Shown here: positions 1 through 8,901 of the stretch, in pieces
Layout: each line of letters begins with the position of its first letter
Numbering within the stretch: the first letter of the stretch is position 1
NCBI RefSeq assembly: GCF_004340875.1
Contig: NZ_SLXQ01000017.1
Span: 42,619 to 106,618 of the forward strand
DNA: 64,000 nt
Source: Tamaricihabitans halophyticus
GTDB lineage: Bacteria; Actinomycetota; Actinomycetes; Mycobacteriales; Pseudonocardiaceae
Reading direction: 5' to 3'
Position numbers and translations under genes: made by a program
The notes under the pieces: generated by a model
The model's database searches: none
Told to the model about the DNA's origin: nothing
The model's input: only the letters and a program-made list of their open reading frames with translations

Positions 1-973
1 TCAGCACGGCGGTCTGCTTGTAGTTGCAGGTGCCGTGGATGACGCAGTGCGCACGCCCCGCGGGTCCGGAAGCGTGCACCGAGTCGAGCGAGGTGTTGAT
101 CCGCTGGTTTTCTCTCGGCGGCATCTCATCACGCACCGCAGCCGCCTGTTCGTGCAGGACCTTGAGTTTTTCCTCTTCCGGCAGGTCGGCGACCTGCTCG
201 AGCGCTGCCTTGACGATCATCGGGACGCCCTGCATGAGCTGTCGATCGAATACCCCGCCAAGGGCTTTGACGTTGGCTACCCGTGGATCGCGGCGGAACC
301 ACACCGGATGCGAGGTACCGCCCCATGGCAGGGCAAGCGCGGTTTCGTGCTGGCCGGGTACCACCACGTCGTAAACCCCGGCATCGGCCGGCCATTCCAC
401 GTACTGGTCCTGCACGAGATGGTAGGCCTTGGACATCGCGGCGTTCACCAGAATCGTCTGGGTGGATGCGACGGTCGGGTACCCCTTCCAGAACACCAGG
501 ATGTCCAATGTGTCTAGTCCGGGTGTTTCAAGGCAGATGTTCGCGGCGATCTCGCCGATGGTGTACATCTGTGCGATACCAGGCGAAAGTAGCAGTCCTT
601 GCTCGGCCATCCGAGCGCCATACTTCTCTTCGCTGTCGATCAACCAATCCTGCTCGCCCGTACTGTCCATATAGTGCGTGCCGGTCCGGACACAGGCCTC
701 AACGACTTCGTGGCCGTACTCGGCGAACGGGCCAACGGTATTGCAGACAACCGAAGCGTCCTTGAACAACTCGCTCAGCGATTCGACCTCATGGCTGACC
801 TCGAGGACGTCGTGCTCGACGGTTTCCAGGCCAGGAATCTGATCAAGTGCCGCTTGGATTCGGGCTTTGTTCCGGCCTGCTGCGGTGAACGGGATGTTGT
901 ACTCGCGAAGGTATTCGCAGATCAGGCGTCCGGTGTAGCCGGATGCGCCGTAGACGACGACGGGCTTGGCCAT
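1..973 (-). CDS. Saccharopine dehydrogenase-like NAD(P)-binding protein (3' end outside window)
   Basis: The start is the ATG at 973, preceded on the minus strand by a good AAAGGAG ribosome site; the reading frame is still open at base 1, so about 324 residues are visible and the C-terminus is missing. The N-terminus reads MAKPVVVYGASGYTGRL, a Rossmann nucleotide-binding glycine motif of the saccharopine dehydrogenase/trans-acting enoyl reductase superfamily (PF03435). It lies 29 bp downstream of an SDR gene on the same strand, so the two are probably co-transcribed. Family members act on diverse substrates and few have known activity; a lysine-pathway role is not implied. Substrate unknown. 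Confidence 0.8.
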   Translation of the reverse strand, partial: MAKPVVVYGASGYTGRLICEYLREYNIPFTAAGRNKARIQAALDQIPGLETVEHDVLEVSHEVESLSELFKDASVVCNTVGPFAEYGHEVVEACVRTGTHYMDSTGEQDWLIDSEEKYGARMAEQGLLLSPGIAQMYTIGEIAANICLETPGLDTLDILVFWKGYPTVASTQTILVNAAMSKAYHLVQDQYVEWPADAGVYDVVVPGQHETALALPWGGTSHPVWFRRDPRVANVKALGGVFDRQLMQGVPMIVKAALEQVADLPEEEKLKVLHEQAAAVRDEMPPRENQRINTSLDSVHASGPAGRAHCVIHGTCNYKQTAVL

Positions 974-1002
974 CAAGAGGCTCCTTTCCGAGTGGGATCG
1001 GG

Positions 1003-1806
1003 TCACATACCCATGCCGCCGTCGACCGGAAGGCCGGCGCCGGTGATGAAGCGGGCCGCATCAGATGCCAGGAACACCACGGCATCGGCCATATCGGACA
1101 CTTCGCCGAGGCGACCGGACGGCGTCTGGCCGACCACCGCGCCGATGGCTTCCTCGATGCTCGGGAAGAGCCCGAGCTGTACGACATCGGCGGCGAGCTG
1201 ATTGCCCATGTCGGTCGGCACCAGGCCGGGATAGACGCAGTTGACCCGGACGCCGTAGCCGAGCTTGCCGGACTCCATCGCCGCGACGCGGGTCAGCCGG
1301 TCCACGGCCGATTTGGTCGCCGAGTAACCAGCGATACCCGGGAAGGCGATCGTGGCAGCGACTGAGGCGATGTTGACCACGGCGCCACCGTTGCCCGCGG
1401 CGCCGCCGGGACGCATCGCGCGGAACGCGTGCTTGACGCCGAGAGAGGTGCCGAGCACGTTCACCTCGAGCATGCGGGACACATCTTGCGGGTCTAGATC
1501 GGCGACCAGACCGGAGATCTCGATGCCGGCGTTGTTCACCAGGATGTCCAGCCCGCCGACCTCGGCGATACTGGCACTGATTGCTTGCTGCCAGCTGGCG
1601 TCGTCGGTGACGTCCAGGTGGACGAAGGCGGCATTGGCGCCGGATTGCTTGATCGAGTCGGCTGTGGCGCGGCCGAGATCCTCCTGGATATCGCCGATCA
1701 CGACATTGGCTCCAGCGCTGGCCAAGGCTTCAGCCATACCGGCGCCGAGACCGCGCGCACCCCCCGTGACCAGCGCGGATCGGCCGGTCAAATCGTAAGC
1801 ACCCAT
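1003..1806 (-). CDS. SDR-family oxidoreductase
   Basis: A 267-residue classical short-chain dehydrogenase. Visible motifs are the N-terminal cofactor loop TGGARGLG, the NNAG motif, a catalytic Ser in NIASVAA, a YSATK Tyr-Lys pair and a C-terminal PVDGGMGM. The ATG at 1806 is chosen because GGAGG lies just upstream; the frame is open further upstream into the intergenic palindrome but that extension looks non-coding. It is the first gene of a minus-strand pair with the saccharopine-dehydrogenase-like gene and is divergent from a TetR gene, so it is likely repressed by that TetR protein. Substrate cannot be read from sequence. Confidence 0.9.
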   Translation of the reverse strand: MGAYDLTGRSALVTGGARGLGAGMAEALASAGANVVIGDIQEDLGRATADSIKQSGANAAFVHLDVTDDASWQQAISASIAEVGGLDILVNNAGIEISGLVADLDPQDVSRMLEVNVLGTSLGVKHAFRAMRPGGAAGNGGAVVNIASVAATIAFPGIAGYSATKSAVDRLTRVAAMESGKLGYGVRVNCVYPGLVPTDMGNQLAADVVQLGLFPSIEEAIGAVVGQTPSGRLGEVSDMADAVVFLASDAARFITGAGLPVDGGMGM

Positions 1807-1886
1807 ATCGTTCTCCTCCTTGAGACGGGCGCGGAATCGCTGTGACGTGGGTCCCAGCATTGAGGATGACTGGACACACGTCAAGA

Positions 1887-1912
1887 ATTTTCTAGACAGT
1901 TGTCAAGAAAAT
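1887..1912. promoter_or_regulatory. 26-bp palindromic operator between SDR and TetR genes
   Basis: The left arm ATTTTCTAGACA and the right arm TGTCAAGAAAAT flank a central GT; 11 of 12 arm positions are complementary. The right arm read on the minus strand contains TTGACA, a good -35 hexamer for the SDR gene. A bound TetR dimer here would block the SDR promoter, and probably its own. Confidence 0.75.
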
Positions 1913-1975
1913 ACTGGTCAACTGGCAGATACACTGGTTCGACTCGCAAGGTGTGGGTGAGGTTGTCGATGGACG

Positions 1976-2632
1976 GTGCCAGTGACCGAAGCTAAGCAAC
2001 GGACGCGGGAACGGATTTCGCGCCGACAGGTGGACAAGTTTGCGGAACGACGTGCCCAGCTGGCTGACTCGGCGTTGCGAACGCTGGCCGAGCTCGGCTA
2101 CGCGCGCACGAGTTTGCGGGAGATCGCGCAGAACTCGGAGTTCTCGCACGGCGTGCTGCACTACTACTTCGCGGACAAGGTCGATTTGCTTACGCACTGC
2201 GTGCGGCAGTTCGAGGAAGCCTGTGTGACCAGGTACGACGAGATCGTGGCACGCGCGAACGATGCCGATGAGCTGGCAAGGGAGTTCGCCGGCGCGATGG
2301 CCGGGACCCTCGATGCGGATGCCCAGATGCACCGGCTCTGGTATGACCTGCGCAATCAGAGCCTGTTCGAGGAGTCGTTCCGGGCCGATGTGCTCGAGAT
2401 AGACCGCAGGCGCGAAGAGATGATCACGCACGTCGTCGTGCGGTACGCGGAACTTCTCGATCGGCCGGTTGGACTGTCCACTTCGGTCGCGTACGCGATG
2501 TTCGACGGGCTGTTTCAACAGATGTTGCTGTGGCACCTGGCTGGTGACGAGCGCGCGACGGCAACCTTGACCGCCGAGGTGCCCGCTCTACTTCGCCGGG
2601 TCGTCGTGCAACCACAGCCGGCCGATTATTGA
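1976..2632 (+). CDS. TetR-family transcriptional regulator
   Basis: A 218-residue protein with an N-terminal helix-turn-helix (about residues 25-70) containing SLREIAQNSEFSHGVLHYYF and DKVDLL, typical of TetR proteins, and a helical C-terminal ligand-binding domain. It starts at GTG 1976; a second in-frame GTG at 1982 is possible because the ribosome site is weak. It is divergent from the SDR gene over a 26-bp palindrome, so local autoregulation and control of the SDR/saccharopine-dehydrogenase-like pair is the obvious inference. The ligand is unknown. Confidence 0.9.
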   Translation: MPVTEAKQRTRERISRRQVDKFAERRAQLADSALRTLAELGYARTSLREIAQNSEFSHGVLHYYFADKVDLLTHCVRQFEEACVTRYDEIVARANDADELAREFAGAMAGTLDADAQMHRLWYDLRNQSLFEESFRADVLEIDRRREEMITHVVVRYAELLDRPVGLSTSVAYAMFDGLFQQMLLWHLAGDERATATLTAEVPALLRRVVVQPQPADY

Positions 2633-2664
2633 CAAACGTTTTCATTAGAGTACTGTCGCGACAG
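2629..2664 (+). promoter_or_regulatory. Promoter and palindrome before the methyltransferase gene
   Basis: TTGACA at 2629-2634 overlaps the end of the TetR gene and is followed after 16 bp by TACTGT (2651-2656), a plausible -35/-10 pair. A perfect 12-bp palindrome CTGTCGCGACAG (2653-2664) overlaps the -10, and a GGCGACAGG partial repeat follows. This looks like an operator for an unidentified repressor. Confidence 0.5.
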
Positions 2665-2717
2665 CGGGTGGCGACAGGCTCGGCGCTGCCCGGCCGGATG
2701 CGCGGAGGGCGGCGATC

Positions 2718-3566
2718 GTGATGACCGGAGAAACCCCCGATGTTGGGGTGCTGTTCGACGACGGCAGCGAGCACTTCGCGCATTGGACGCCGTTACTCTG
2801 GGCGCCGATCGGGCGGAAGCTGGCCGCCATGGCCGACCCGGGGGTGGGGGAGCGTGTGCTGGATGCCTGTTGTGGCACCGGAGCGTCGGCACTTCCCGCG
2901 GCGAACGCGGTAGGGCCAAGTGGGTGGGTCGACGCGGTGGACCTGTCCGAGCAGCTGATCGCCGAGGGACGTGTGCGCGCGGCGGAAGCGCGGCTGCGCA
3001 ATCTACGATTCGTCCGCGCCGATATCACCGAATGGTTACCGGTGGCGAACCCCTACGACGTAGTGCAATGTGGATTCGGCGTGTTTTTCCTGCCAGAGAT
3101 GGATACTGACTGTCAGCGGTTGGTTCGGCTGTTGCGCCCAGGTGGCAGGTTCGCGCTGACCAGCTGGGCGTCCGGCAGTCTGGAGTCAGTTTTCCAGCCG
3201 TTCTTCGCCGCCGCGGTGGAGCAGCGACCGGAGCTGGCCAACGCGCCCAAACCGCCGCAAACCACGAACAGCGAACGGTTGCTTACCGAGGAAGCAGTGG
3301 GTCGATGGCTCGCCGATCGTGGGCTGGTTGACGTTCGGACCAGCCGGGTTGAGCACGAGGTACCGGTGGACGCCACACTTGCTTGGCGTTTCCTGCAAAG
3401 CGGTCCCGCGAAGGCGGTGCTGGCAGGCTTGACCGGGGACGCGGTCGCGCGAGTGCGCGAAGGGTTCCGCGAGCGGCTGGAGTCGGCCAAGGTGCGAACG
3501 CTCAGCGCCCCGTTCATCGTCGCCCGCGGCACCGTCCCCGCGTCCACAGAACCGCAAGATCCCTAA
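2718..3566 (+). CDS. Class I SAM-dependent methyltransferase
   Basis: A 282-residue Rossmann-fold methyltransferase. Motif I is VLDACCGTGASALPAA, followed by an acidic post-I strand (VDAVDLSEQLI), FVRADITEW and a GGRFALTSWA strand, as in the UbiE/methyltransferase 11 group. Starts at GTG 2718 and ATG 2721 are adjacent; GGAGGG lies upstream. It has its own promoter and stands alone between the TetR gene and the convergent nitrilase gene. The substrate (small molecule, probably O-, N- or C-methylation) is unknown. Confidence 0.85.
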   Translation: MMTGETPDVGVLFDDGSEHFAHWTPLLWAPIGRKLAAMADPGVGERVLDACCGTGASALPAANAVGPSGWVDAVDLSEQLIAEGRVRAAEARLRNLRFVRADITEWLPVANPYDVVQCGFGVFFLPEMDTDCQRLVRLLRPGGRFALTSWASGSLESVFQPFFAAAVEQRPELANAPKPPQTTNSERLLTEEAVGRWLADRGLVDVRTSRVEHEVPVDATLAWRFLQSGPAKAVLAGLTGDAVARVREGFRERLESAKVRTLSAPFIVARGTVPASTEPQDP

Positions 3567-3593
3567 AGATTGCGATCTCGTGGCCGCGGCAAA

Positions 3594-4379
3594 CTAGTAC
3601 AGCTCCGGCCGGCGGTCCGCAAGCACATCGTTGTGGTCCGAAATGGACTTGTTGCGTGCCCGGCCCGGTTCGAGGTCGGCGACTGCGGCCGGCCCGCTCC
3701 CGACAATCCAGCCGGATTCGTCGATGATCGTGGTTCCTGCCGTCCAGCGCTGTCCACGTTCGGTCCCATCGCGGTCACAGACCGCAAGGAGTACCCGGTT
3801 CGTTCGTGCCGCGGCCATGGCCATGATCACCTCGGGCGGGCGCTCGCCGTCCGGTCGCGGCAGGAGCGGCCAGTTCACCGGTACCGCGATGAGTTCGGCA
3901 CCGCGCAGCGCCAATGAGCGCGGCATCTCCGGGAATTCGAGGTCGTAGCAGACCAGCACGCCAACCGGGCCGACCCTGGTGCGCACCACCGGAGGCGGCG
4001 TATCGCCCGGCGTGAACACCAGCCGCTCCCGGTCCCACAGGTGCGTTTTGCGGTAGATCGCGTGCACCCCTTCGCCGTCCAACACAGCCGCACTGTTGTA
4101 GAGCGCGCCGTCGCCGCCGAGCTCGCAGAACCCGGCGACGACGGTGAGTTTGCCCGCTGCCCGCACCCAATCAGCGAGCAGCGGGCCATCAGTGGGTGTG
4201 GCGAGTGCGCGTGCCTCGGCCTCGTCGGCGAACATGTAGCCCGACGAGGCCAGTTCCGGCAGCACGAGAAGGTCAACCTCGTCCGCGCGGGCCGTACCGA
4301 TCGCGTCCAGCGTGCGTGCGCGGTTGCCAACCGGATCCCCAACCCGAGGAGCCAACTGGGCACACGCGACTCTGGTCAC
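3594..4379 (-). CDS. Nitrilase-superfamily carbon-nitrogen hydrolase
   Basis: A 261-residue CN-hydrolase with the full Glu-Lys-Cys triad: Glu in LPELASSGY, Lys in YRKTHLW and the nucleophile Cys in VCYDLEFPE. GTG 4379 overlaps the stop of the upstream SnoaL-like gene (GTGA), which fixes the start and implies translational coupling. It resembles the amidase/omega-amidase branches rather than true nitrilases, but the branch cannot be assigned by eye. It is the last gene of the HisD-like/SnoaL-like/hydrolase operon, so it may release ammonia from an amide in that pathway. Confidence 0.88.
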   Translation of the reverse strand: MTRVACAQLAPRVGDPVGNRARTLDAIGTARADEVDLLVLPELASSGYMFADEAEARALATPTDGPLLADWVRAAGKLTVVAGFCELGGDGALYNSAAVLDGEGVHAIYRKTHLWDRERLVFTPGDTPPPVVRTRVGPVGVLVCYDLEFPEMPRSLALRGAELIAVPVNWPLLPRPDGERPPEVIMAMAAARTNRVLLAVCDRDGTERGQRWTAGTTIIDESGWIVGSGPAAVADLEPGRARNKSISDHNDVLADRRPELY

Positions 4380-5578
4380 GGCGTCGTCGGCTCGTCCCGG
4401 AGCAGCTGCGCGAGTATGTCGAACTCGTTGAACAGCGACCATTCCTCCACGATCCGGCCGTGCGCGAAGTACAACTGGGACATACCCCAGATATGCACCC
4501 GCCTGCCGGTCGGCTCGCCGTAGAGGCCGTAGCCACGATGGGTGCCGGCGCCGGTCCATCGCACCGAGACGCTGAACCCGTCAGCTTCATTGCCCATCCA
4601 GTACACCTCGTCCACCCGGACCCCGAGATCAGGGAAGGTGGCGAGCAGATTCCGGGCCATGCCACGCACATCCGAACGGCCATAGCCGCGCCGGTTGGTG
4701 GTGCCATGCCAATGCACCGTTGGCGCGTAGCTCCGGTCGATCGCACTGAGATCGCGCCGGTTGTAGACATCGTGGAAAAGCCGGCGTACCTCGTACTCGA
4801 CGTCGAAACCCTGCGTGGTCTGTGCGGGGTAGGGCAGTGGTTTGCGGCCACCCTCGATCCGCTCGACCTCCGAGAACGGCCGTTCGGAAAGGGTGGGAAA
4901 GCCGATCGCGTTACCGGCCGCGCGGGCCGCCGTGGCCACGTCGATGCCGAGCTGCTGGAGTTTGGCAGCGGTGTTGTAGAGCACCCACTCCTCGTAGATC
5001 TCGTTGTCCCGAACCACACAATTTGCCATAACCCAGGTTTCCAGCTTGCGACCGGTCGGCCCGCCCCAGCGCCACGGACCGGTGTGGTGCCCGATGTTGA
5101 TCGCCCGATGCGAGGTGACGAAACCTTCCTCGTCGGTGCCAGCCCAGATCACGTCGTCGGCGTAGTGCCGGCAGTCGGGGAACGCGTTGATGCTCTGCAT
5201 GGTGCCGTGCACCAGCTGCTCTACTCCGAAGTGGACACCGCTGTCGTCGTAGAGCCGGCAGCCGGGGCTGTAGGTGTCGTAGATGTAGCCGACATCCTGG
5301 TCTTCCCAGATCCGGTGGGTGATCCGGACGATGTAGTCGACGATATCGGTGTAGGTGTCCTCGAATCCGCGCAGCGACTGCCGGCGCTCGCCAGGCGTGA
5401 TGTTCGGCGCGTCCACGCCATAGCCGGGACGCAACGAGATGCGGTAGTCGCGCGGCATGGTCCGCCTGCCCGGCGCCATCGTGCCCGGCGGTGTGGACGG
5501 CCGGGTATCAGCCGTGTTCTTCGCCGGTGCTGCCGTGTTGGCCTCGCTGGTTGACTCTGTCTTGTCCGCCTTGGTCAT
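4376..5578 (-). CDS. Tandem SnoaL-like/NTF2-fold protein
   Basis: A 400-residue protein with a low-complexity Ser/Thr/Pro-rich N-terminal stretch (about residues 1-40) and two NTF2-like units, roughly 60-200 and 235-395. Each unit ends in an IYEEW or IVEEW strand typical of SnoaL-like folds. The domains are alpha+beta barrels used by cyclases, isomerases or binding proteins. ATG 5578 overlaps the stop of the HisD-like gene (ATGA) and the gene's end overlaps the hydrolase start, so three genes form a coupled operon. It is a paralogue of the protein at 7861-8862. The reaction is unknown. Confidence 0.8.
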   Translation of the reverse strand: MTKADKTESTSEANTAAPAKNTADTRPSTPPGTMAPGRRTMPRDYRISLRPGYGVDAPNITPGERRQSLRGFEDTYTDIVDYIVRITHRIWEDQDVGYIYDTYSPGCRLYDDSGVHFGVEQLVHGTMQSINAFPDCRHYADDVIWAGTDEEGFVTSHRAINIGHHTGPWRWGGPTGRKLETWVMANCVVRDNEIYEEWVLYNTAAKLQQLGIDVATAARAAGNAIGFPTLSERPFSEVERIEGGRKPLPYPAQTTQGFDVEYEVRRLFHDVYNRRDLSAIDRSYAPTVHWHGTTNRRGYGRSDVRGMARNLLATFPDLGVRVDEVYWMGNEADGFSVSVRWTGAGTHRGYGLYGEPTGRRVHIWGMSQLYFAHGRIVEEWSLFNEFDILAQLLRDEPTTP

Positions 5579-6909
5579 TGATTCCCCTCCTGGGTAGCAC
5601 CGTAACTCGCCAGCCGCAGGGTCGCGGTCGCGCGGTGTGCCGCCATACCTTCATATTCCGAGATCGCGTCTACCGCCTCGGCCAGCAGCGGAGTGGCCGC
5701 TTGGGTCACCCGCTGGTAGGTGAGCGGTTTGAGGAACCGGGAGACCGAAAGGCCGGCGCTGTGCTTTGCGCCGCCCGCGGTGGGCAACACGTGGTTGGTG
5801 CCGGCCATCCCCTTGTCCGAATAGGCCACCGTGCTCCACGTGCCGAGGAAGATCGAACCGTAGTTGCGCAGTGCCTCGTGGTAGTAGCCGTCATCGGCGG
5901 TGTGAATTTCCAGGTGTTCGGGCGCCAGTTCATCCATCAGCTCGACGGCGGTCGCGGCATCCTTGGCCCAGGTCACCGAACCGTAGTCGCGCCAGGCGGG
6001 TCCGGCGATCTCCTTCGTGGCGAGTGTGGCCAGCTGCCGGTCGATCTCGGCGATGACCTCCTCACCGAGCCGTTGCGAGGTGGTCACCAGCGCGGCAGGT
6101 GAGTCGGTGCCATGCTCGGCCTGGCCGAGCAGATCAGCGGCGACCAGTACCGGATCGGCCGTCTCGTCCGCGAGTACCGCGACCTCCGAGGGACCGGCGA
6201 GCAGATCTATAGCCACCCGGCCGAACAGCTGCCGCTTGGCCTCGGCGACATAGGCGTTGCCCGCGCCGACAAGCATATCCACCGGACGCTCGTCGAGTAA
6301 GCCGAAAGCCATCGCGGCCAGCGCCTGTACCCCGCCGAGCGCGTAGGCGCGGTCGGCACCGGAAAGATAAGCCGAATACAGCACGGCGGGATGCGCGCGC
6401 CCGTCCTTGCCAGGTGGGGTACAGGCGAGTACCGAAGGTACGCCAGCGGCCTTGGCCACCCCGACCGTCATGAATGCGCTTGCCAGCAACGGAAAGCGGC
6501 CCGCGGGAAGGTAAGCGCCGACCCGGCCGACCGGTACGTAGCGGTGTCCGGTGATCAAGCCGTCGGCCAGTTCCGTTTCGAAGTCGACGAGGTGCGAGCG
6601 TTGCGCGAGCGCGAATGCCTTGGTCCGTTCCGCGCCCAACTCCAGGCCGACGCGAACATCCTTGGGTAGCTCATCGCCGGAGCGGGACAGCTCGGCGGCG
6701 CTGATCTCCACCGTGTCGCCCCGCCAGCCGTCGAGTTCGTGGGCGTAGCGGAGCACCGCGTCCATACCGCCGCGTTCGATCTCACTGAGCATTTCGGACA
6801 CACGGTCGGCGACGGCGGGATCGCGCTGGGCTGGAGGCCGGTCGGCGGCGGCCTTGAGCAGGCGGTATGAGCCGTCCAAGGCCGCGAGTACGGAAGGGCT
6901 GAATCTCAT
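5575..6909 (-). CDS. Histidinol dehydrogenase-family dehydrogenase (HisD-like, not in a his operon)
   Basis: A 444-residue zinc NAD-dependent dehydrogenase of the HisD family. It keeps GNAYVAEAKRQLFG, the QAEHG zinc-ligand pair, the EHLEIH catalytic Glu-His, the Asp of SDKGMAGTNHVLPT and the late His in EGMAAHR. No other his gene is nearby, and a second HisD-like gene lies at 15289-16605. This argues for a catabolic alcohol dehydrogenase like sulfopropanediol dehydrogenase (HpsN) rather than histidine synthesis. ATG 6909 is used; the frame extends upstream but runs into the LysR gene. It is the first gene of a three-gene operon divergent from LysR. Confidence 0.85.
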   Translation of the reverse strand: MRFSPSVLAALDGSYRLLKAAADRPPAQRDPAVADRVSEMLSEIERGGMDAVLRYAHELDGWRGDTVEISAAELSRSGDELPKDVRVGLELGAERTKAFALAQRSHLVDFETELADGLITGHRYVPVGRVGAYLPAGRFPLLASAFMTVGVAKAAGVPSVLACTPPGKDGRAHPAVLYSAYLSGADRAYALGGVQALAAMAFGLLDERPVDMLVGAGNAYVAEAKRQLFGRVAIDLLAGPSEVAVLADETADPVLVAADLLGQAEHGTDSPAALVTTSQRLGEEVIAEIDRQLATLATKEIAGPAWRDYGSVTWAKDAATAVELMDELAPEHLEIHTADDGYYHEALRNYGSIFLGTWSTVAYSDKGMAGTNHVLPTAGGAKHSAGLSVSRFLKPLTYQRVTQAATPLLAEAVDAISEYEGMAAHRATATLRLASYGATQEGNQ

Positions 6910-6981
6910 GAACCCGACGCTATGTCCGATCCTGACACAGGACAAGGCCAGCAAATCTTGCATATTAGATAGGGTTTCCCT
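6910..6981. promoter_or_regulatory. Divergent promoter region with LysR-type site
   Basis: The 72-bp gap between the HisD-like and LysR starts contains ATCT-N8-AGAT (6955-6970), which holds the T-N11-A pattern used by LysR regulators, plus AGGG just before the LysR ATG. It is the likely autoregulatory and activator site. Confidence 0.5.
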
Positions 6982-7884
6982 ATGACTCTGAAGCAGCTGC
7001 GCGCCTTCTTGGAGGCAGTGCGCACTGGATCGTTTACCGCCGCGGCGACCAGGATGGGCATCACACAGGCATCCGTATCGGAGCTGATTCGCAAACTGGA
7101 GGACGAGCACGGCACCCCGGTGTTCTCCCGAGGCAGTCGCCGACTGGTACTGACGGCCGCCGGTTCGGCGCTGCTGCCGTTCGCCGAACGCGCGGTTGCC
7201 GCCGCCGACGGTGCCCACCAGGCGCTGCGCTCGGTCCGGTCGCTGCGCGGCGGGGTAGCCACCTTTGGGCTACTCCGCAACGCGGCGTACTACCTGCTTT
7301 CGGATCTGGCTGAGCATTTTCACGACAGCTATCCCGAAGTGCGGATCCGGTTGATCGGACTCAACTCGGTCGAGGTCGCCGCCGAGGTTGCTGCCGGCAC
7401 GGTGGAAGCGGGACTGGTGGTGTTGCCGATCGACGACGCGGGGCTGCGGGTAACGCCATTACTTCGGGATGAGGTCTGCTACGCAAGCACGGTGCCAGAG
7501 CGGGTCGCTGAACCGGTGACGATCGCTGGCCTGGCCAACTCGCGGTTGATCCTCTACGACGCGCATTACGGCTGGACCGATCCGACCCGTCGCCAGCTCG
7601 CCGAACGGGCCCAGCTCGCCGGGGTCAAGCTGGAACCGTGGATCGAGGTGGAGCATGTCGAGTCGGCGTTGAGCCTGGTTGACCGGGGTATCGGTGACAC
7701 CATCGTCTCGCACGCCGTGGCGCAGAGCGGTTCCTGCCCGCCTTCAGTGCGTACGGTTCCCTTCGCCGAACCGCTCTACGACACGATCGCGTTGGTACAG
7801 CGCGAATCCGAGGTGTTATCCCCGGCGAGCCGGGAACTGTCCAGGTTGGCCCAGCGCATGCTACTCGCTAGGAGCAGTACCTAA
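6982..7884 (+). CDS. LysR-family transcriptional regulator
   Basis: A 300-residue LTTR. Its N-terminal winged helix starts MTLKQLRAFLEAVRTGSF and includes the recognition segment TQASVSELIRKLEDEHG; the periplasmic-binding-protein-like effector domain begins near residue 90. ATG 6982 follows AGGG. It is divergent from the HisD-like operon and probably controls it. Its last 24 bp overlap convergently with the SnoaL-like gene on the other strand. Confidence 0.92.
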   Translation: MTLKQLRAFLEAVRTGSFTAAATRMGITQASVSELIRKLEDEHGTPVFSRGSRRLVLTAAGSALLPFAERAVAAADGAHQALRSVRSLRGGVATFGLLRNAAYYLLSDLAEHFHDSYPEVRIRLIGLNSVEVAAEVAAGTVEAGLVVLPIDDAGLRVTPLLRDEVCYASTVPERVAEPVTIAGLANSRLILYDAHYGWTDPTRRQLAERAQLAGVKLEPWIEVEHVESALSLVDRGIGDTIVSHAVAQSGSCPPSVRTVPFAEPLYDTIALVQRESEVLSPASRELSRLAQRMLLARSST

Positions 7885-8862
7885 CGGTTCGTCTCCGCGC
7901 TGTTTACTGACCTGCGCCAAAATGGACAGTTCGTCGTAGACCCGCCACTCGCGCACGATCCGGCCGTCGCGGAAAAGGAACTGCGAGGAGCCCAGTATCC
8001 GTACCGGAGAACCGGTACTCGGGCCGTACGTCGGCGCCCCGCTGTAGGTACCGGTGAGCCACCAGACAACACCGACCCGCACGCCGCCATGCGCGGGTGA
8101 GTCATGCGCGACGATATCCCGCACCTCGAACTGGGCGTCCGGCATCGGGGAGAGCAGGTCGAGTAGCCCAAGCTGGTAGCCATCCGGACGGGTAACCGTT
8201 CGTTCCCGCGAGATATGGCAGGTGACGTCCCTTGCGACGAACTCGGTTACCTGATGCAGCAGCCGCTGATTCCACACGGTGTCCACCAGGCCAAGCACCT
8301 GCTCGCATTCGGCCCGGTGCAGATCGGGCCGTGCACCGGAATCACCTGAGGAAAGCACGTCCGACACCGGCGGATGCGGCGCATCCCAGTCGGAGAACGC
8401 CAGCTCCCTGGCAACGGCGAACGGATCAAGCCCGAGCTGTTCCACTATCGCATACTCGTCGCGCACCACCCATTCTTCCACCATCACGCCCCGCCGGTAG
8501 AGGCAGTTCGCGATAGCACGCGAGGTGAAAGAGCGATGGGTCGGCGGTCCGTAACCCGACATCCCGGTATGCGTCCCGGTGCTGTATATCCGATGGGAGC
8601 TGAGGAAAGCATCCGTACCCCGCGCTTCCCACACCACATCCTCGGCCTGGCCGATCCTGCCGGGGTAGGCGGCGATCTTCATCAGCGTCCCGCGGATCAC
8701 CGGTTCGACGCCGTGGCTCGTGCCGTAGGCACCATGCACGATCGCGTCCGGCGCGTAGTTCTCCCGGATCAGACCGATGCCCCTGCTGACCCAGATCCGG
8801 TCGGTCCATTCGACGATGAACTCCTCCGGATCGCGGTACGGCGCGTAGGCTATCTCGTCCAC
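7861..8862 (-). CDS. Second tandem SnoaL-like/NTF2-fold protein
   Basis: A 333-residue protein with two NTF2-like units (about 10-150 and 185-320), each ending in a VEEW/VREW strand. It shares segments such as HGVEP, SSHR and ANCLYR with the protein at 4376-5578 but lacks that protein's N-terminal tail. GTG 8862 follows AAAGGG. It begins 39 bp after the stop of the ABC solute-binding gene and is probably the last gene of that importer operon, which ties it to uptake of the pathway substrate. The 3' end overlaps LysR by 24 bp. Confidence 0.78.
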   Translation of the reverse strand: MDEIAYAPYRDPEEFIVEWTDRIWVSRGIGLIRENYAPDAIVHGAYGTSHGVEPVIRGTLMKIAAYPGRIGQAEDVVWEARGTDAFLSSHRIYSTGTHTGMSGYGPPTHRSFTSRAIANCLYRRGVMVEEWVVRDEYAIVEQLGLDPFAVARELAFSDWDAPHPPVSDVLSSGDSGARPDLHRAECEQVLGLVDTVWNQRLLHQVTEFVARDVTCHISRERTVTRPDGYQLGLLDLLSPMPDAQFEVRDIVAHDSPAHGGVRVGVVWWLTGTYSGAPTYGPSTGSPVRILGSSQFLFRDGRIVREWRVYDELSILAQVSKQRGDEPLGTAPSE

Positions 8863-8901
8863 TGTGACTTCACCCTTTCCCTTCTCTTGCCCAGCGCCTG
8901 A

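Noticed and set aside
4196..5554. 452-codon open frame on the plus strand opposite the SnoaL-like and hydrolase genes
   Set aside because: The opposite strand encodes clear SnoaL-like and nitrilase motifs with coupled starts; this frame has no domain and is a high-GC shadow.
5575..6909. Histidine-biosynthesis hisD
   Set aside because: No hisC, hisB or other his gene is near and a paralogue occurs in a catabolic operon, so the family name does not imply that role.
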